Translations under genes and position numbers: made by a program
Shown here: piece after piece, positions 1-8,322 of the stretch
How positions within the stretch are numbered: the stretch's first letter is position 1
Layout: every line of letters starts with the position of its first letter
Source of the DNA: Hydrogenibacillus schlegelii
Lineage (GTDB): Bacteria; Bacillota; Bacilli; Thermicanales; DSM-22653
Reading direction: 5' to 3'
Length of the DNA stretch: 50,326 nucleotides
Assembly (NCBI RefSeq): GCF_001653195.1
Contig: NZ_JXBB01000008.1
Coordinates: forward strand, 1-50,326
The notes under the pieces: model-generated
What the model saw: only the letters and a program-made list of their open reading frames with translations
What the model was told of the DNA's origin: nothing
The model's database searches: none

Positions 1-60
1 GAAGTGGTAGCCGATGTTGTACCCTACCGTTTTTGATCGCTTCCATCGTTTCCCGTTCAT
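1..60 (-). CDS. tnpA: IS200/IS605 Y1 transposase TnpA, N-terminal fragment cut by the window edge
   Basis: Read on the minus strand from ATG at 60, the 20 visible codons give MNGKRWKRSKTVGYNIGYHF. This is the N-terminus typical of IS200/IS605 TnpA, where the Y-x-x-x-Y-H-F segment leads into the first strand of the HUH/Y1 fold. The rest, including the HUH motif and catalytic tyrosine, lies outside the window. TnpA catalyses single-strand 'peel and paste' transposition by recognising hairpins at the element ends, and one such hairpin lies upstream at 112-156. No Shine-Dalgarno is visible and the -10 box ends only six bases before the ATG, so the mRNA may be leaderless. Family assignment is good; completeness cannot be judged. 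Confidence 0.75.
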   Translation of the reverse strand, partial: MNGKRWKRSKTVGYNIGYHF

Positions 61-66
61 GTCTGT

Positions 67-95
67 ATCATAGCACAACCATTAGAAAACTGCAA
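67..95 (-). promoter_or_regulatory. sigma-A promoter of tnpA
   Basis: On the minus strand TTGCAG (95-90) and TATGAT (72-67) are separated by 17 bp, with TG one base before the -10 (extended -10). The -10 ends at 67 and the tnpA ATG begins at 60, so the expected start point falls at or within a base or two of the ATG. Confidence 0.6.
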
Positions 96-111
96 TACAT
101 CTAACGAAAAA

Positions 112-156
112 GCCGCCTTTCATCCCATCCTTGAAAGGGTGGGCTTTCCCGGCGGC
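112..156 (-). repeat. IS200/IS605 end hairpin (left-end type)
   Basis: Outer arms GCCGCC (112-117) and GGCGGC (151-156) enclose an inner imperfect stem (124-131 with 136-143). In the orientation of tnpA, both this hairpin and the one at 26012-26058 share GGGAA near the start, CCC, TTCA in the loop, then GGGATGAAAG followed by CGGC. It sits upstream of tnpA as a left end does. It could instead be the right end of a neighbouring tnpB copy, because the two end types resemble each other. Confidence 0.6.
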
Positions 157-223
157 CTCTCGTAAAAAGAAACGGTTCCCTCTGTCAGCGAAGTTGCGGC
201 GATTTCTGGAAGCCGGCGTTCTG

Positions 224-232
224 TGCTAAGAT
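224..232 (+). promoter_or_regulatory. possible extended -10 promoter for the 374-3941 gene group
   Basis: TGC-TAAGAT forms an extended -10 about 140 bp before the hydrolase start. There is no good -35 at 17 bp (TTCTGG). It is the best candidate in the gap 157-373, which otherwise holds no recognisable feature. Confidence 0.3.
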
Positions 233-373
233 GGAAATAGCACCATGACCGCGGTCCTCGGAACCGAGCGTCTCATGGGCCCCATCGGGCCAAACCAACG
301 GTCTGAAACGGGCCGAACATCGCGACCTCCCGTGAAACGGCCCGACCGGATGCGACGGAAGGGAGATGTGCCG

Positions 374-1387
374 ATGACGGTTCACCCGGATCAAACGCCG
401 GGGCCGGCGCCGGCCGAAGAGATCGTCCGCCTCGGCGACGGCCTTGCCCTCATCGACGTTTACGACCTGGAGCTTCCCCGCCGGACCGGCGCCTACGTCT
501 TCCCCGAGGACCGGATCATCCTCGAAACGGGGCCGGCGATGGGCGCCGAACGGCTTCTCTCCGGCCTCCGCGCCCTCGGCGTCGAGCCGGCAAGCATCGA
601 GACGATCATCGTCACCCACATCCACCTCGACCACGCCGGCGCCGTCGGGCTCCTCCTGCGGGAGATGCCCCACGCCCGCGTCGTCGTTCACCCTCGGGGC
701 GCCCGGCACCTCGTCGATCCGACCCGGCTCATCGCCGGCGCCCGGGCGGTCTACGGCGAGCGGTACGACCGGTGGTTCGATCCGGTGCTCCCGGTGCCGG
801 AAGACCGCCTGATCGTCCCGGAAGACGGCGAGCGGCGGACGTTCGGCCGGCGGACGTTTCTCTTTCTCGACACCCCCGGCCACGCCCGGCATCACCTCGG
901 CATCGTCGACCTCGACGCCGGCGGCCTCTTTGCCGGCGACACCCTCGGCGTTCTCTACGCGGACCTCCTCGCCGACGGCGTCTTTTTCGTCGTCCCGTCG
1001 ACCTCGCCGAACCAGTTCGACCCCGAGGCCACGCTGGAAAGCGCCCGCAGGCTCGAAGCCCTCCGTCCGAAGACGATCTACTACGGCCACTTCGGCGCCA
1101 CCGACCGGGTCGAAGAGGCGTTTTACGCGCTCAAGGAGCGCCTTCCGGGCATGCTGAAGACCGTCCGGGACGCCCTAGAAACGGCCCCCTCCTTCTCGGC
1201 CGCCCCCCCGGCGGGGCCCGACCGCGCTCTCGCCGAACGGGCCCGGGACGCCCTCCTCCTCGCCTTCCGCCAGGAACTGGAGCGCCTCGGCGTGCCGGCC
1301 GATCATCCGGCCTACGCCATGCTCGGCTTCGATGCGACGATCGACGCCCTCGGCATCCTGGACCATCTCGGCCGGACCGGGAGATGA
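374..1387 (+). CDS. metallo-beta-lactamase-fold hydrolase
   Basis: This 337-aa soluble protein has the MBL metal-binding signature THIHLDHAG at residues 81-89 (H82, H84, D86, H87). Further ligands are H170 in DTPGHARHH, D189 in FAGDT and a C-terminal YYGHFG histidine, so the dinuclear site looks complete. The N-terminal strands around NxxV/ETGP are typical of glyoxalase-II-like and quorum-quenching-like hydrolases, and the helical C-terminus (about 270-337) resembles single-domain 'MBL fold metallo-hydrolases' of Bacilli. ATG 374 was chosen because GGAAGGGAGA lies just before it; an in-frame ATG at 245 has no such site. The substrate is unknown. Macrodomain and NAD(P)HX-repair genes follow on the same strand, so a nucleotide-related substrate is possible but not shown. 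Confidence 0.85.
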   Translation: MTVHPDQTPGPAPAEEIVRLGDGLALIDVYDLELPRRTGAYVFPEDRIILETGPAMGAERLLSGLRALGVEPASIETIIVTHIHLDHAGAVGLLLREMPHARVVVHPRGARHLVDPTRLIAGARAVYGERYDRWFDPVLPVPEDRLIVPEDGERRTFGRRTFLFLDTPGHARHHLGIVDLDAGGLFAGDTLGVLYADLLADGVFFVVPSTSPNQFDPEATLESARRLEALRPKTIYYGHFGATDRVEEAFYALKERLPGMLKTVRDALETAPSFSAAPPAGPDRALAERARDALLLAFRQELERLGVPADHPAYAMLGFDATIDALGILDHLGRTGR

Positions 1388-1466
1388 GAAGGTAAAAAAC
1401 AGGAGGACCGATCTCCGAAAAGCCGGCGCCGATCCCAACCGTACGGAGGACGCCCTCGCCGGAGCA

Positions 1467-1546
1467 ATGAAAAACGTGAGGAAGTGAAAAACGGAGGAAA
1501 AAGTGAAATGAAAAGCGATGAAATGAAAAACGGAGGAATGAAATAC
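1467..1546 (+). repeat. iterated start/Shine-Dalgarno-like purine repeat
   Basis: Variants of (A/G)TGAAAAACGGAGGA recur: ATG at 1467, GTG at 1484 and 1503, and ATG at 1508, 1518, 1523 and 1538, several preceded by GGAGGA. The starts at 1484, 1508, 1523 and 1538 share the macrodomain frame. The stretch is far more A-rich than its surroundings and looks like a local slippage expansion of a ribosome binding site plus start codon. Confidence 0.6.
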
Positions 1547-2176
1547 GGCGAAGCGAAAAGCGGACCGGCGGATCGCGGCGCACCGGAAAGCGCCCTCCTC
1601 GGCGCCGATCTTCAGTTCGCCGTCGTCGCCGGCGACCTCACCCGCTTTCCCGCCGACGCCATCGTCAACGCCGCCAACGCCGAAATGATCCACGGCGGCG
1701 GCGTCGCCTACGCCATCGCCCGGGCCGCCGCCGGCGACGCGGCCGCCTACACCCGCCTGACGCAGGAGGCCATGCAGAAAGAATACGGCCGCCCGTTCAT
1801 CCGCCACGATGAAGTCGTCGTCACGCCGCCCCTCGCCCTCGCCGAACGCGGCATCCGCCTCGTCCTGCACATCGTCGGCCCGCGATGCGACGGGCGGTGG
1901 GACAAAGAGACGGAGGCGAAGCTCACCTCCGCCCTCTTCGCCGCCCTTCGGCGGGCCGATGCCGAAGGCATCCGGCACATCGCCTTCCCGGCGGTGAGCG
2001 CCGGCATCTACGGATGCCCCTTCGACGCCGTCGTGCGGACGTTTGCCGCCGCCGTTCAGGGATACGCGGCTTCCTTCCCCCGCCGGACGCTCCGGCAGGT
2101 CACCCTCGTCCTCCGAACCGAAGACGACGTTCGGCGGGCCCGGCAGGCCCTCGGCTGGGACGAACAAGACCTCTGA
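1508..2176 (+). CDS. macrodomain protein (ADP-ribose / O-acetyl-ADP-ribose hydrolase family)
   Basis: This 222-aa protein carries a MacroD/YmdB-type macrodomain from about residue 33. Visible motifs are GDLTRFPADAIVNAAN (42-57), the Gly-rich loop HGGGVAYAI (62-70) and the distal ribose/phosphate loop VSAGIYGCP. Such domains bind ADP-ribose and often remove it from proteins or deacetylate O-acetyl-ADP-ribose. The first ~30 residues are low-complexity Lys/Glu/Gly-rich and derive from the start/SD repeat. ATG 1508 was chosen because GGAGG lies 10 bp upstream, but GTG 1484 and ATG 1523 or 1538 are also in frame. It lies between the MBL hydrolase and the NAD(P)HX repair gene on the same strand. 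The enzymatic activity is inferred from family only. Confidence 0.85.
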   Translation: MKSDEMKNGGMKYGEAKSGPADRGAPESALLGADLQFAVVAGDLTRFPADAIVNAANAEMIHGGGVAYAIARAAAGDAAAYTRLTQEAMQKEYGRPFIRHDEVVVTPPLALAERGIRLVLHIVGPRCDGRWDKETEAKLTSALFAALRRADAEGIRHIAFPAVSAGIYGCPFDAVVRTFAAAVQGYAASFPRRTLRQVTLVLRTEDDVRRARQALGWDEQDL

Positions 2177-2258
2177 AACCGGTCGCGTGAAACCGGTCGC
2201 GCCTCCCGACGCCAAGCCGACGGCAGGCCGCCGGGCCGCCGGGAAAGGAGGGTTGCGC

Positions 2259-3941
2259 GTGCATCCGGATCCATCGCCCATTGAGGAGCTCGGGAGCCTT
2301 CGCCCGTACGGCATCCGCGACGTCGCCCGCTGGGACGAAAACGCCCGCTGGCTCGGGCTTTTGCCGCTTCAACTGATGGAAAATGCCGGCCGGGCGGTGG
2401 CCGACGTCATCGAGACCGCCTTCCCCGACGCCCGCCGCATCGCCGTCCTCGCCGGCCCCGGCAACAACGGCGGCGACGGCTTCGTCGCCGCCCGGCATCT
2501 TGCCCGGAACCGCACGGTCGACGTCTACCTCGTCGGCCGGCCGGAAGAGATCCGCACGCCGGAGGCCAAGCACAACTTCGCCCTCATCGCCGCCTCCCCT
2601 CACGTTCGGGTGACGGCGCTCGGGGCGGAAGACGACGTCCGGGCCCTCCGCCTCGAGGCGTACGACCTCATCCTCGACGCTTTGCTCGGCGCCGGCCTGC
2701 GCGGCGCGCCCCGGGGGCTCATGCGGGCGGCGATCGAGGCGATCAACCGGCACCGGCCGCGCCGGCCGGTCGTCGCCGTCGATCTTCCGAGCGGCCATCC
2801 GCACGAGCCGACGGTCGAGGCCGACGTCGCCGTCACGTTTGAATGGGACAAGCGAGAGTATGCCGGCTTTGCCCGCATCGTCCGCCCGATCGGCTTTCTC
2901 CCGGAGCTCGCCCACCTCGTCGGGCCGGCGGACGTCCGGCCGCATCTTATGCGGCGCGGCGCCCACAAAGGGGAAAACGGCGATCTGTTGATCCTCGCCG
3001 GAAGCTCCCGCTATCCCGGCGCGGCGGCCCTCGCCGCCCTGGCGGCGGCGCCCTTCGTCGACCGGGTCTTCCTCGCCCGGCCGGGGGAGGCGCCGCCTCC
3101 GTCGCCGGCCGTCATCCCCGTCCCCCTTCCCGACCGGCCCGGCGGAGGACGGGAGACGTTTCATCCGGACGACGTCGCCCTCCTTCGATCGTACCTGGAA
3201 GCGGCCGACGCGGTCGTCCTCGGCCCCGGCCTCGGTCGGACGCCGGAAGCGCTCGCCTTTGTGCGAAGCGTGCTGGCCGTCCTTGAGGCGCTTCGCCGGC
3301 CGCACGTCGTCGATGCCGACGCCCTGTACGCCCTCGAACCGTCCGGATCCCCGGGGTCGGAGCGGGCGGTCGGGCCGAACGCCTCGACCGAAGACGCCCC
3401 TTCCGGCGGCGGAGCGGACGCCGATCCGATCCGCGTTCTTACCCCTCACGGCGGCGAATTCCGCCGCCTTTGGACGGCCGCCTTTGCCGCCGCCGAAAGA
3501 AGCGTCGAGGAAAGGACCGATCTCGGAAGCACCTATTCGATCGGTCCGGCGACGCCGTGGGCCGACATCGCCGCCCTCGGCGAGGCGACCCGACGCCTCG
3601 CCGAGCGGTGGCACGCCGTCGTCCTCCGGAAAGGCCGCCTCGACATGATCAGCGACGGCCGCCGCTGGCGTTACAACCTCACCGGCGACGTGGGGCTCAC
3701 GGCCGGCGGAACCGGCGACGTCCTCGCCGGCCTCATCGGCGCCTTCCTCGCCCGGGGCGTCCCGCCGCTCGAGGCGGCGATGACCGGCGCCTTTCTCGTC
3801 GGCCTCACCGGCGAAACCCTCGCCCGTAAGGTCGGACCCCACTACACCGCCGAAGCCGTCGCCGGCGCGCTGCCGGAGGTGACCGAACGCGTCCGCCGGG
3901 GGGACGCGCCGCCCCGGATCGCCTCGCCGTTTTTCCCTTGA
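2259..3941 (+). CDS. nnrDE: bifunctional NAD(P)H-hydrate epimerase / ADP-dependent NAD(P)H-hydrate dehydratase
   Basis: This 560-aa protein repairs hydrated NAD(P)H (NADHX/NADPHX). The N-terminal YjeF_N epimerase domain shows AGPGNNGGDGF (65-75). The C-terminal ribokinase-like YjeF_C dehydratase domain shows a GPGLGR motif, LTPHGGEF, and the nucleotide-site motif GGTGDVLAG (483-491). The fused arrangement is the usual bacterial one, at slightly above normal length because of a Ser/Gly/Pro-rich insert just before LTPHGGEF. The epimerase segment after VDLPSG is shorter than usual. GTG 2259 was chosen over upstream in-frame starts because AAAGGAGGG lies 7 bp before it and the upstream frame is low-complexity. 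It lies 82 bp after the macrodomain gene and is probably cotranscribed. Function is well supported. Confidence 0.92.
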   Translation: MHPDPSPIEELGSLRPYGIRDVARWDENARWLGLLPLQLMENAGRAVADVIETAFPDARRIAVLAGPGNNGGDGFVAARHLARNRTVDVYLVGRPEEIRTPEAKHNFALIAASPHVRVTALGAEDDVRALRLEAYDLILDALLGAGLRGAPRGLMRAAIEAINRHRPRRPVVAVDLPSGHPHEPTVEADVAVTFEWDKREYAGFARIVRPIGFLPELAHLVGPADVRPHLMRRGAHKGENGDLLILAGSSRYPGAAALAALAAAPFVDRVFLARPGEAPPPSPAVIPVPLPDRPGGGRETFHPDDVALLRSYLEAADAVVLGPGLGRTPEALAFVRSVLAVLEALRRPHVVDADALYALEPSGSPGSERAVGPNASTEDAPSGGGADADPIRVLTPHGGEFRRLWTAAFAAAERSVEERTDLGSTYSIGPATPWADIAALGEATRRLAERWHAVVLRKGRLDMISDGRRWRYNLTGDVGLTAGGTGDVLAGLIGAFLARGVPPLEAAMTGAFLVGLTGETLARKVGPHYTAEAVAGALPEVTERVRRGDAPPRIASPFFP

Positions 3942-4077
3942 GACGTCGTCGGACCCGAAACGTTCGCCGAGCGGTCGTCGCCCCGGCCGAACGAACGGCA
4001 CTGGGGCGGATGTCGGGCTTGGCCGCCGTCGTGCCGATCGTCTGCCGCGCTCAGCGGCCGTCGAAAGGAGAACAAAG

Positions 4078-5331
4078 ATGCCCGCACCGAAAACGGCGCC
4101 CCTCTGGTCGGGCGCCTTTGTCCGCGTTACCGCCGGAAACTTCCTACTTTTTACGGCCTTTCAGTTTCTTTTGCCCACGATCCCCCTCTACGCCGCCGAC
4201 CTCGGCGCCGCCGAAACGGCCATCGGCCTCATCGTCGGCACGATGACCGCCTTTGCCGTCCTCATTCGACCGTTCGCCGGCGCCGCCCTCGACCGCTACG
4301 GCCGCCGGGGGCCGCTTTTCGCCGGGCTTTTGCTTCACGGGCTCGCCATGGGGCTGTACGCCCTTCCGTTCGGCCTGGCCGGCCTCGTCGTCGCCCGGAT
4401 CGTCCACGGCCTCGGCTGGGGGATGGCGACGACCGCCTTCGGCACCCTCGCCGCCGACCTCGTGCCGGCGGAGCGCCGCGGCGAAGGGATCGGTTATTTC
4501 GGCCTCTCCTCGGCCCTCGGCATGGCCGTCGGTCCGGCGATCGGCAACAGGCTCTACGCCTTCGGGCCGGCGGCCGTCTTCGGCGTCGCTTTCGCCTTCA
4601 CCGCCTTCGCGCTCCTCCTCATGGTGCCGCCCCTCCCGGCGCCGGCCGGCGATTTGCCGCCGCCCGACCGGACGGACACGGCGGACCACAAGACCGTCCC
4701 GCCCGCCGCCGCTTCCCGCGCCGGGCGGTCCGCGCCGCGCCTCATCCCGGCCCTCCGCGACCTCGTCGAACCGGCGGCCGCCTGGCCGGCGGCGCTCGCC
4801 ATGCTCATGACGCTCACGTACGGCGGCATCGTCACCTTCCTCCCCCTCTTCGGGCGGGAGGCCGGCATCGCCGGAGCGGGGCTTTTCTTTTCCGCCAACG
4901 CCGTCATGACGCTCCTCGTCCGGCTCGTCGCCGGCCGGCTGTTCGACCGCTCCGGATACGTCGTCATCGCCGGCGCCGCCGTCTTTGGCGGCATCGGCCT
5001 CCTCCTCATCGCCGGCGCCCGCACCCTCGGCGACCTCCTCGTCGCCGCCCTCTTTTACGGCGTCGCCTTCGGCGTCATCCAGCCGGCGCTTCAGGCGTGG
5101 GCGGTGAGCCTCGCGGCGCCCGAGCGGCGGGGGGCGGCCAACGCGATGTATTTTTCTGCCTTTGACCTCGGCATCGGCGGCGGCGCCATCCTCCTCGGCC
5201 CCGTCGCCACCGCCGTCGGCTTTCGTCCCATGTACCGGGGGCTGGCCGCTCTCTTTGCCCTGTTCATCCTTCTCGGCGGCCTCGCGCCAAAGCCTCGCCG
5301 ACGGCCCGCACGTCTCCGGCCCCCAGCGTGA
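4078..5331 (+). CDS. MFS transporter, 12-TM, drug/sugar efflux type
   Basis: This 417-aa integral membrane protein has the Major Facilitator layout: six hydrophobic helices, a Pro/Arg-rich central loop (about 195-220) and six more. The loop after TM2 (DRYGRRGP) matches the MFS motif A pattern D-R-x-G-R-R, repeated less well as FDRSG in the second half. The substrate cannot be told. GAAAGGAG lies 6-7 bp before the ATG. The last 68 bp overlap the 3' end of murC on the opposite strand, so the soluble tail (about 20 basic/Pro residues after the last helix) shares sequence with MurC's C-terminus. It follows nnrDE by 136 bp and may be in the same transcript. Confidence 0.85.
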   Translation: MPAPKTAPLWSGAFVRVTAGNFLLFTAFQFLLPTIPLYAADLGAAETAIGLIVGTMTAFAVLIRPFAGAALDRYGRRGPLFAGLLLHGLAMGLYALPFGLAGLVVARIVHGLGWGMATTAFGTLAADLVPAERRGEGIGYFGLSSALGMAVGPAIGNRLYAFGPAAVFGVAFAFTAFALLLMVPPLPAPAGDLPPPDRTDTADHKTVPPAAASRAGRSAPRLIPALRDLVEPAAAWPAALAMLMTLTYGGIVTFLPLFGREAGIAGAGLFFSANAVMTLLVRLVAGRLFDRSGYVVIAGAAVFGGIGLLLIAGARTLGDLLVAALFYGVAFGVIQPALQAWAVSLAAPERRGAANAMYFSAFDLGIGGGAILLGPVATAVGFRPMYRGLAALFALFILLGGLAPKPRRRPARLRPPA

Positions 5332-6652
5332 CGACGACGTCGCCGGGGCGAAGGGCCGCCCGAAGCGCGGCCAGAATCGCCGATCGGTCCGGAAGGTAGA
5401 AGGTCGGACGCCCGCTTTCGCGGGCGATCTCTCCGGCGAGGGCCTCGGCGCTCACCGCCTCCGGCGCCCGATCCCCCTTCGGCGCATAGACGTCGGTGAC
5501 GTAGATAAGGTCGGCGTCGTCAAACGCCCGGACAAACTCCTGCCACAGGTAGTACACCCGCGCCTTCCGGTGCGGCTGGAACACGGCGATCACCCGGCGC
5601 CGAAGCGCCCGGGCGGCGGCGAGCGTCGCCCGGATCTCCGTCGGGTGGACGGCGTAGTCGTCGACGACGAGGGCGCCGTCGACCTCCCCCAGCCGCTCGA
5701 AACGCCGCTTCACCCCCGGAAAGGCCGAAAGCCCCTCGACGATCGCCGACGCGGGGACGCCCAGGACCCTAAGCGCCGCGGCGGCGGCGAGGGCGTTCAT
5801 CACGTGGTGGGCGCCGATCACCTGAAGCCGCACCTCGCCGACCGGCTCGCCGAAAAGCTCCAGCCCGAACGACGCCCGGCCGTCCTCGAGCCGTACCTCG
5901 GCCCCCTCCGCCACCGTCACGTCGGCCCAGTGGGCGCCGAACGTGACGAAGCGAAGTCGGCGGCGCTTTTTTCGTTTTTTCACCGCCTCGTAGAGGGAGA
6001 GCACTTCGGGGTCGTCGACGCCGAGGACGACGGTGCCGCCGAGGCGGGTGTTTTTGGCAAAACGCAAAAACGCCCGTTTCAGCGCCTCGAAGTCGCCGTC
6101 AAAATTTTCCAGGTGGTCCGGTTCGATGTTCGTGATGACCGTCATCGCCGGGTGGTAGCGGAGAAACGAGCCGTCGCTTTCATCCGCCTCGGCGACGACG
6201 ATCGAGCTTTGGCCGGCGCGGCCGCCGCTTTCCCAGCCGACCACCTCGCCGCCGATGACCGCCGTCGGAGAGCGGTCGGCCCGCTCCAGAACGTAAGCGA
6301 TCATCGCCGTCGTCGTCGTCTTGCCGTGGGAGCCGGCGACGGCGATGCCGTAACCGGCGTTCAGCAGGTGCGCGAGGAGATCCGACCGGTGCACCACCGG
6401 CTGTCCCCGTCGGCGGGCCGCCGCCAGCTCGACGTTGTCCGGCGGGACGTCGGACGAATAGACGACCGTCGCCTCCGGCGGCACGTGCGCTTCGGCGTGG
6501 CCGATGAAGATGCGGGCCCCGGCGGCCCGAAGGGCGCCAAGCACCGGCTTTTCCCGGAGGTCCGAGCCGCTCACCTCGGCGCCCCGGCCGAGGTAGACCG
6601 AGGCCAAGGCGCTCATCCCGGTGCCGCCGATGCCGATAAAGTGAATCTTCAC
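5264..6652 (-). CDS. murC: UDP-N-acetylmuramate--L-alanine ligase
   Basis: This 462-aa cytoplasmic Mur ligase adds L-alanine to UDP-MurNAc, the first amino acid of the peptidoglycan stem peptide. The N-terminal nucleotide-sugar fold has GIGGTGMSALA (8-18), the ATP P-loop is GSHGKTTTT (107-115), and the central and C-terminal domains show EADESDGSF, HHVMNALAA, DDYAVHPTEI and FQPHRKAR. Length is normal. GTG 6652 gives exactly the family N-terminus and has GGAAGGAAGG upstream; the open frame continues to 6868 inside folC. The start lies four bases after the folC stop, so translation is probably coupled. The C-terminus overlaps the convergent MFS gene. Confidence 0.96.
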   Translation of the reverse strand: MKIHFIGIGGTGMSALASVYLGRGAEVSGSDLREKPVLGALRAAGARIFIGHAEAHVPPEATVVYSSDVPPDNVELAAARRRGQPVVHRSDLLAHLLNAGYGIAVAGSHGKTTTTAMIAYVLERADRSPTAVIGGEVVGWESGGRAGQSSIVVAEADESDGSFLRYHPAMTVITNIEPDHLENFDGDFEALKRAFLRFAKNTRLGGTVVLGVDDPEVLSLYEAVKKRKKRRRLRFVTFGAHWADVTVAEGAEVRLEDGRASFGLELFGEPVGEVRLQVIGAHHVMNALAAAAALRVLGVPASAIVEGLSAFPGVKRRFERLGEVDGALVVDDYAVHPTEIRATLAAARALRRRVIAVFQPHRKARVYYLWQEFVRAFDDADLIYVTDVYAPKGDRAPEAVSAEALAGEIARESGRPTFYLPDRSAILAALRAALRPGDVVVTLGAGDVRAVGEALARGRREG

Positions 6653-6656
6653 GCCT

Positions 6657-8156
6657 TCACCTTCCTTCCGCCGGACTTCCCGGAGGCAGCGAAAGAGGCG
6701 GCCGAACCCCGGCTTCGGCCGGCGCCCGGTAAGCGGCCGCTTCGGAGGGAGGAGGACCGGGCGGCTTCCCCGTTCGCGCCCGCCGGAGCACCGCCGGCCG
6801 GACGGCCTGGATGAGGTAGAGCGAACCGGTGACGGCGACGACCGGCGGGCCTTCGTCCGAAGGCACACGGCCGCTCCCGTCTTCCGCCGGGCGCTCCGGC
6901 GCCTTTTCGTCCCTGCCTGCGGCCAGGCGGATCGCCGCCGAAAGGGCCGCCGCCGGCGCCTGGTGGATATATACGGGCAGGTCCGACCGGATCATGCGCG
7001 CCGTCCGGGCAACGTCTTCCGGATCCCGGGCCCGAGGCACGTCCGGCGCCGTGACGACGAGGCCGTCGACGCGGGGGAGAAGGTGCATGAGCATCGCCCG
7101 ATGGTCTTTGTCTTTCATCGCCGCAAAGACGGCATACCGCCGCCGCGCCGGGAAGAGCGCCTCCAGCGATCGGGAGAAGGCGTTCATGCCGTCTTCGTTG
7201 TGGGCCCCGTCGAGGACGATCGGAACGCCGGTCTTCGCATCGACGAACCGTTCAAACCGCCCGGGATGTTCGGCCTTCCGCAGCCCTTCCGCGATGTGGT
7301 CGTCTTCGATATAAAAGGCGTAAAAAAGCCGCAGGACCTCCGCCGCGACGACGGCGACGGCGGCGTTTTCAAACTGGTGCACGCCGACGAGGCCGAGGGC
7401 GAGATCGGGGTAGCGCCGGTGCAGCGTCGCCACGGTGAGCCGCTGCCCCTCGGGACCGAGGGAGCGCGCTTCGATCCAGTAGTGCGTCTCCGGCCCGTAG
7501 AGCGTCGTCCGGCGGGCCCGCGCCGTCTCCACCAGCACCGCCATCGCCTCCGGCGCCTGGGGGGCGGTGACGACCGGGACGCCGCTTTTGATGATGCCGG
7601 CCTTTTCCCGGGCAATGTCCCGGAGCGTCGGCCCGAGGAGCCGGACGTGGTCGTAGCCGATGCGGGTGATGATCGAAAGGATCGGGTAGACGACGTTCGT
7701 CGAATCGTGCCGTCCCCCCATGCCCGTCTCCCAGAGGACGACGTCCGGATACGCCCGGCGGGCGAAGTAGACGATCGCCGCCGCCGTGAGGAGTTCAAAT
7801 TCCGTCGGCGCCCCGAGGGGCCCCGCGGCGAGCGCCTCGGCGTGGGGCCTTAAGGTCTCGTAGACGAACCGAAGCCCTTCCGGATCGATCGGCGCGCCGT
7901 TCAGCTGGATGCGGCTTTCATACGTCGTCACGTGCGGCGAGATGTACGCGCCGACGTCGTAGCCGGCAGCCCGCAAAATCCCGTGCAAAAAGGCAAGGGT
8001 CGAACCCTTGCCGTTCGTGCCGGCGATGTGCACGAATTTGAGTCGCCGCTCCGGATGGCCGAGCCGCTCGAGGAGGGCCTCCATGCGCACCGTCCCCGGC
8101 TCATACACGTCCTTCCGATGGGCTTCGAACCAGGCGATGATCGCTCGGACGTCCAT
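6657..8156 (-). CDS. folC: folylpolyglutamate synthase / dihydrofolate synthase
   Basis: This 499-aa Mur-ligase-like enzyme adds L-glutamate to dihydropteroate and to folates. Motifs are the P-loop AGTNGKGST (45-53), the family signature YISPHV, the LWETGMGGRHDSTN segment, ITRIGYDH and KAGIIK, then VLDGAHN in the C-terminal domain. It is longer than typical FolC (about 430) because of a charged/Pro-rich insert near residue 425 and a Pro/Ala-rich tail of about 40 residues. GGAGGGG lies before the ATG. The gene order valS-folC is the Bacillus order; here murC follows directly. The tail looks dispensable and is one of several low-complexity extensions in this window. Confidence 0.94.
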   Translation of the reverse strand: MDVRAIIAWFEAHRKDVYEPGTVRMEALLERLGHPERRLKFVHIAGTNGKGSTLAFLHGILRAAGYDVGAYISPHVTTYESRIQLNGAPIDPEGLRFVYETLRPHAEALAAGPLGAPTEFELLTAAAIVYFARRAYPDVVLWETGMGGRHDSTNVVYPILSIITRIGYDHVRLLGPTLRDIAREKAGIIKSGVPVVTAPQAPEAMAVLVETARARRTTLYGPETHYWIEARSLGPEGQRLTVATLHRRYPDLALGLVGVHQFENAAVAVVAAEVLRLFYAFYIEDDHIAEGLRKAEHPGRFERFVDAKTGVPIVLDGAHNEDGMNAFSRSLEALFPARRRYAVFAAMKDKDHRAMLMHLLPRVDGLVVTAPDVPRARDPEDVARTARMIRSDLPVYIHQAPAAALSAAIRLAAGRDEKAPERPAEDGSGRVPSDEGPPVVAVTGSLYLIQAVRPAVLRRARTGKPPGPPPSEAAAYRAPAEAGVRPPLSLPPGSPAEGR

Positions 8157-8322
8157 CCCAACCCCTCCTTTTCCCCGCCGGCCCGATGTCTCCCGCGCCG
8201 GAACGACCGGGCGCCCGCCGTCGCATCAAGCGGGCGCCGATCGCCCCTCCGCGACGTCTCCCCACGCCGCGCTTGCATAGGCGGCCAGGCCTCCGGTTCC
8301 GGTCGCCTCGGCCGCCCTTCTC

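Noticed and set aside
2100-4001. 633-codon frame antisense to nnrDE
   Set aside because: Shadow of nnrDE caused by codon bias; no ribosome site and low-complexity product.
5162-6814. 550-codon plus-strand frame across murC
   Set aside because: Antisense to murC, which has all ligase motifs; starts within the MFS gene in another frame.
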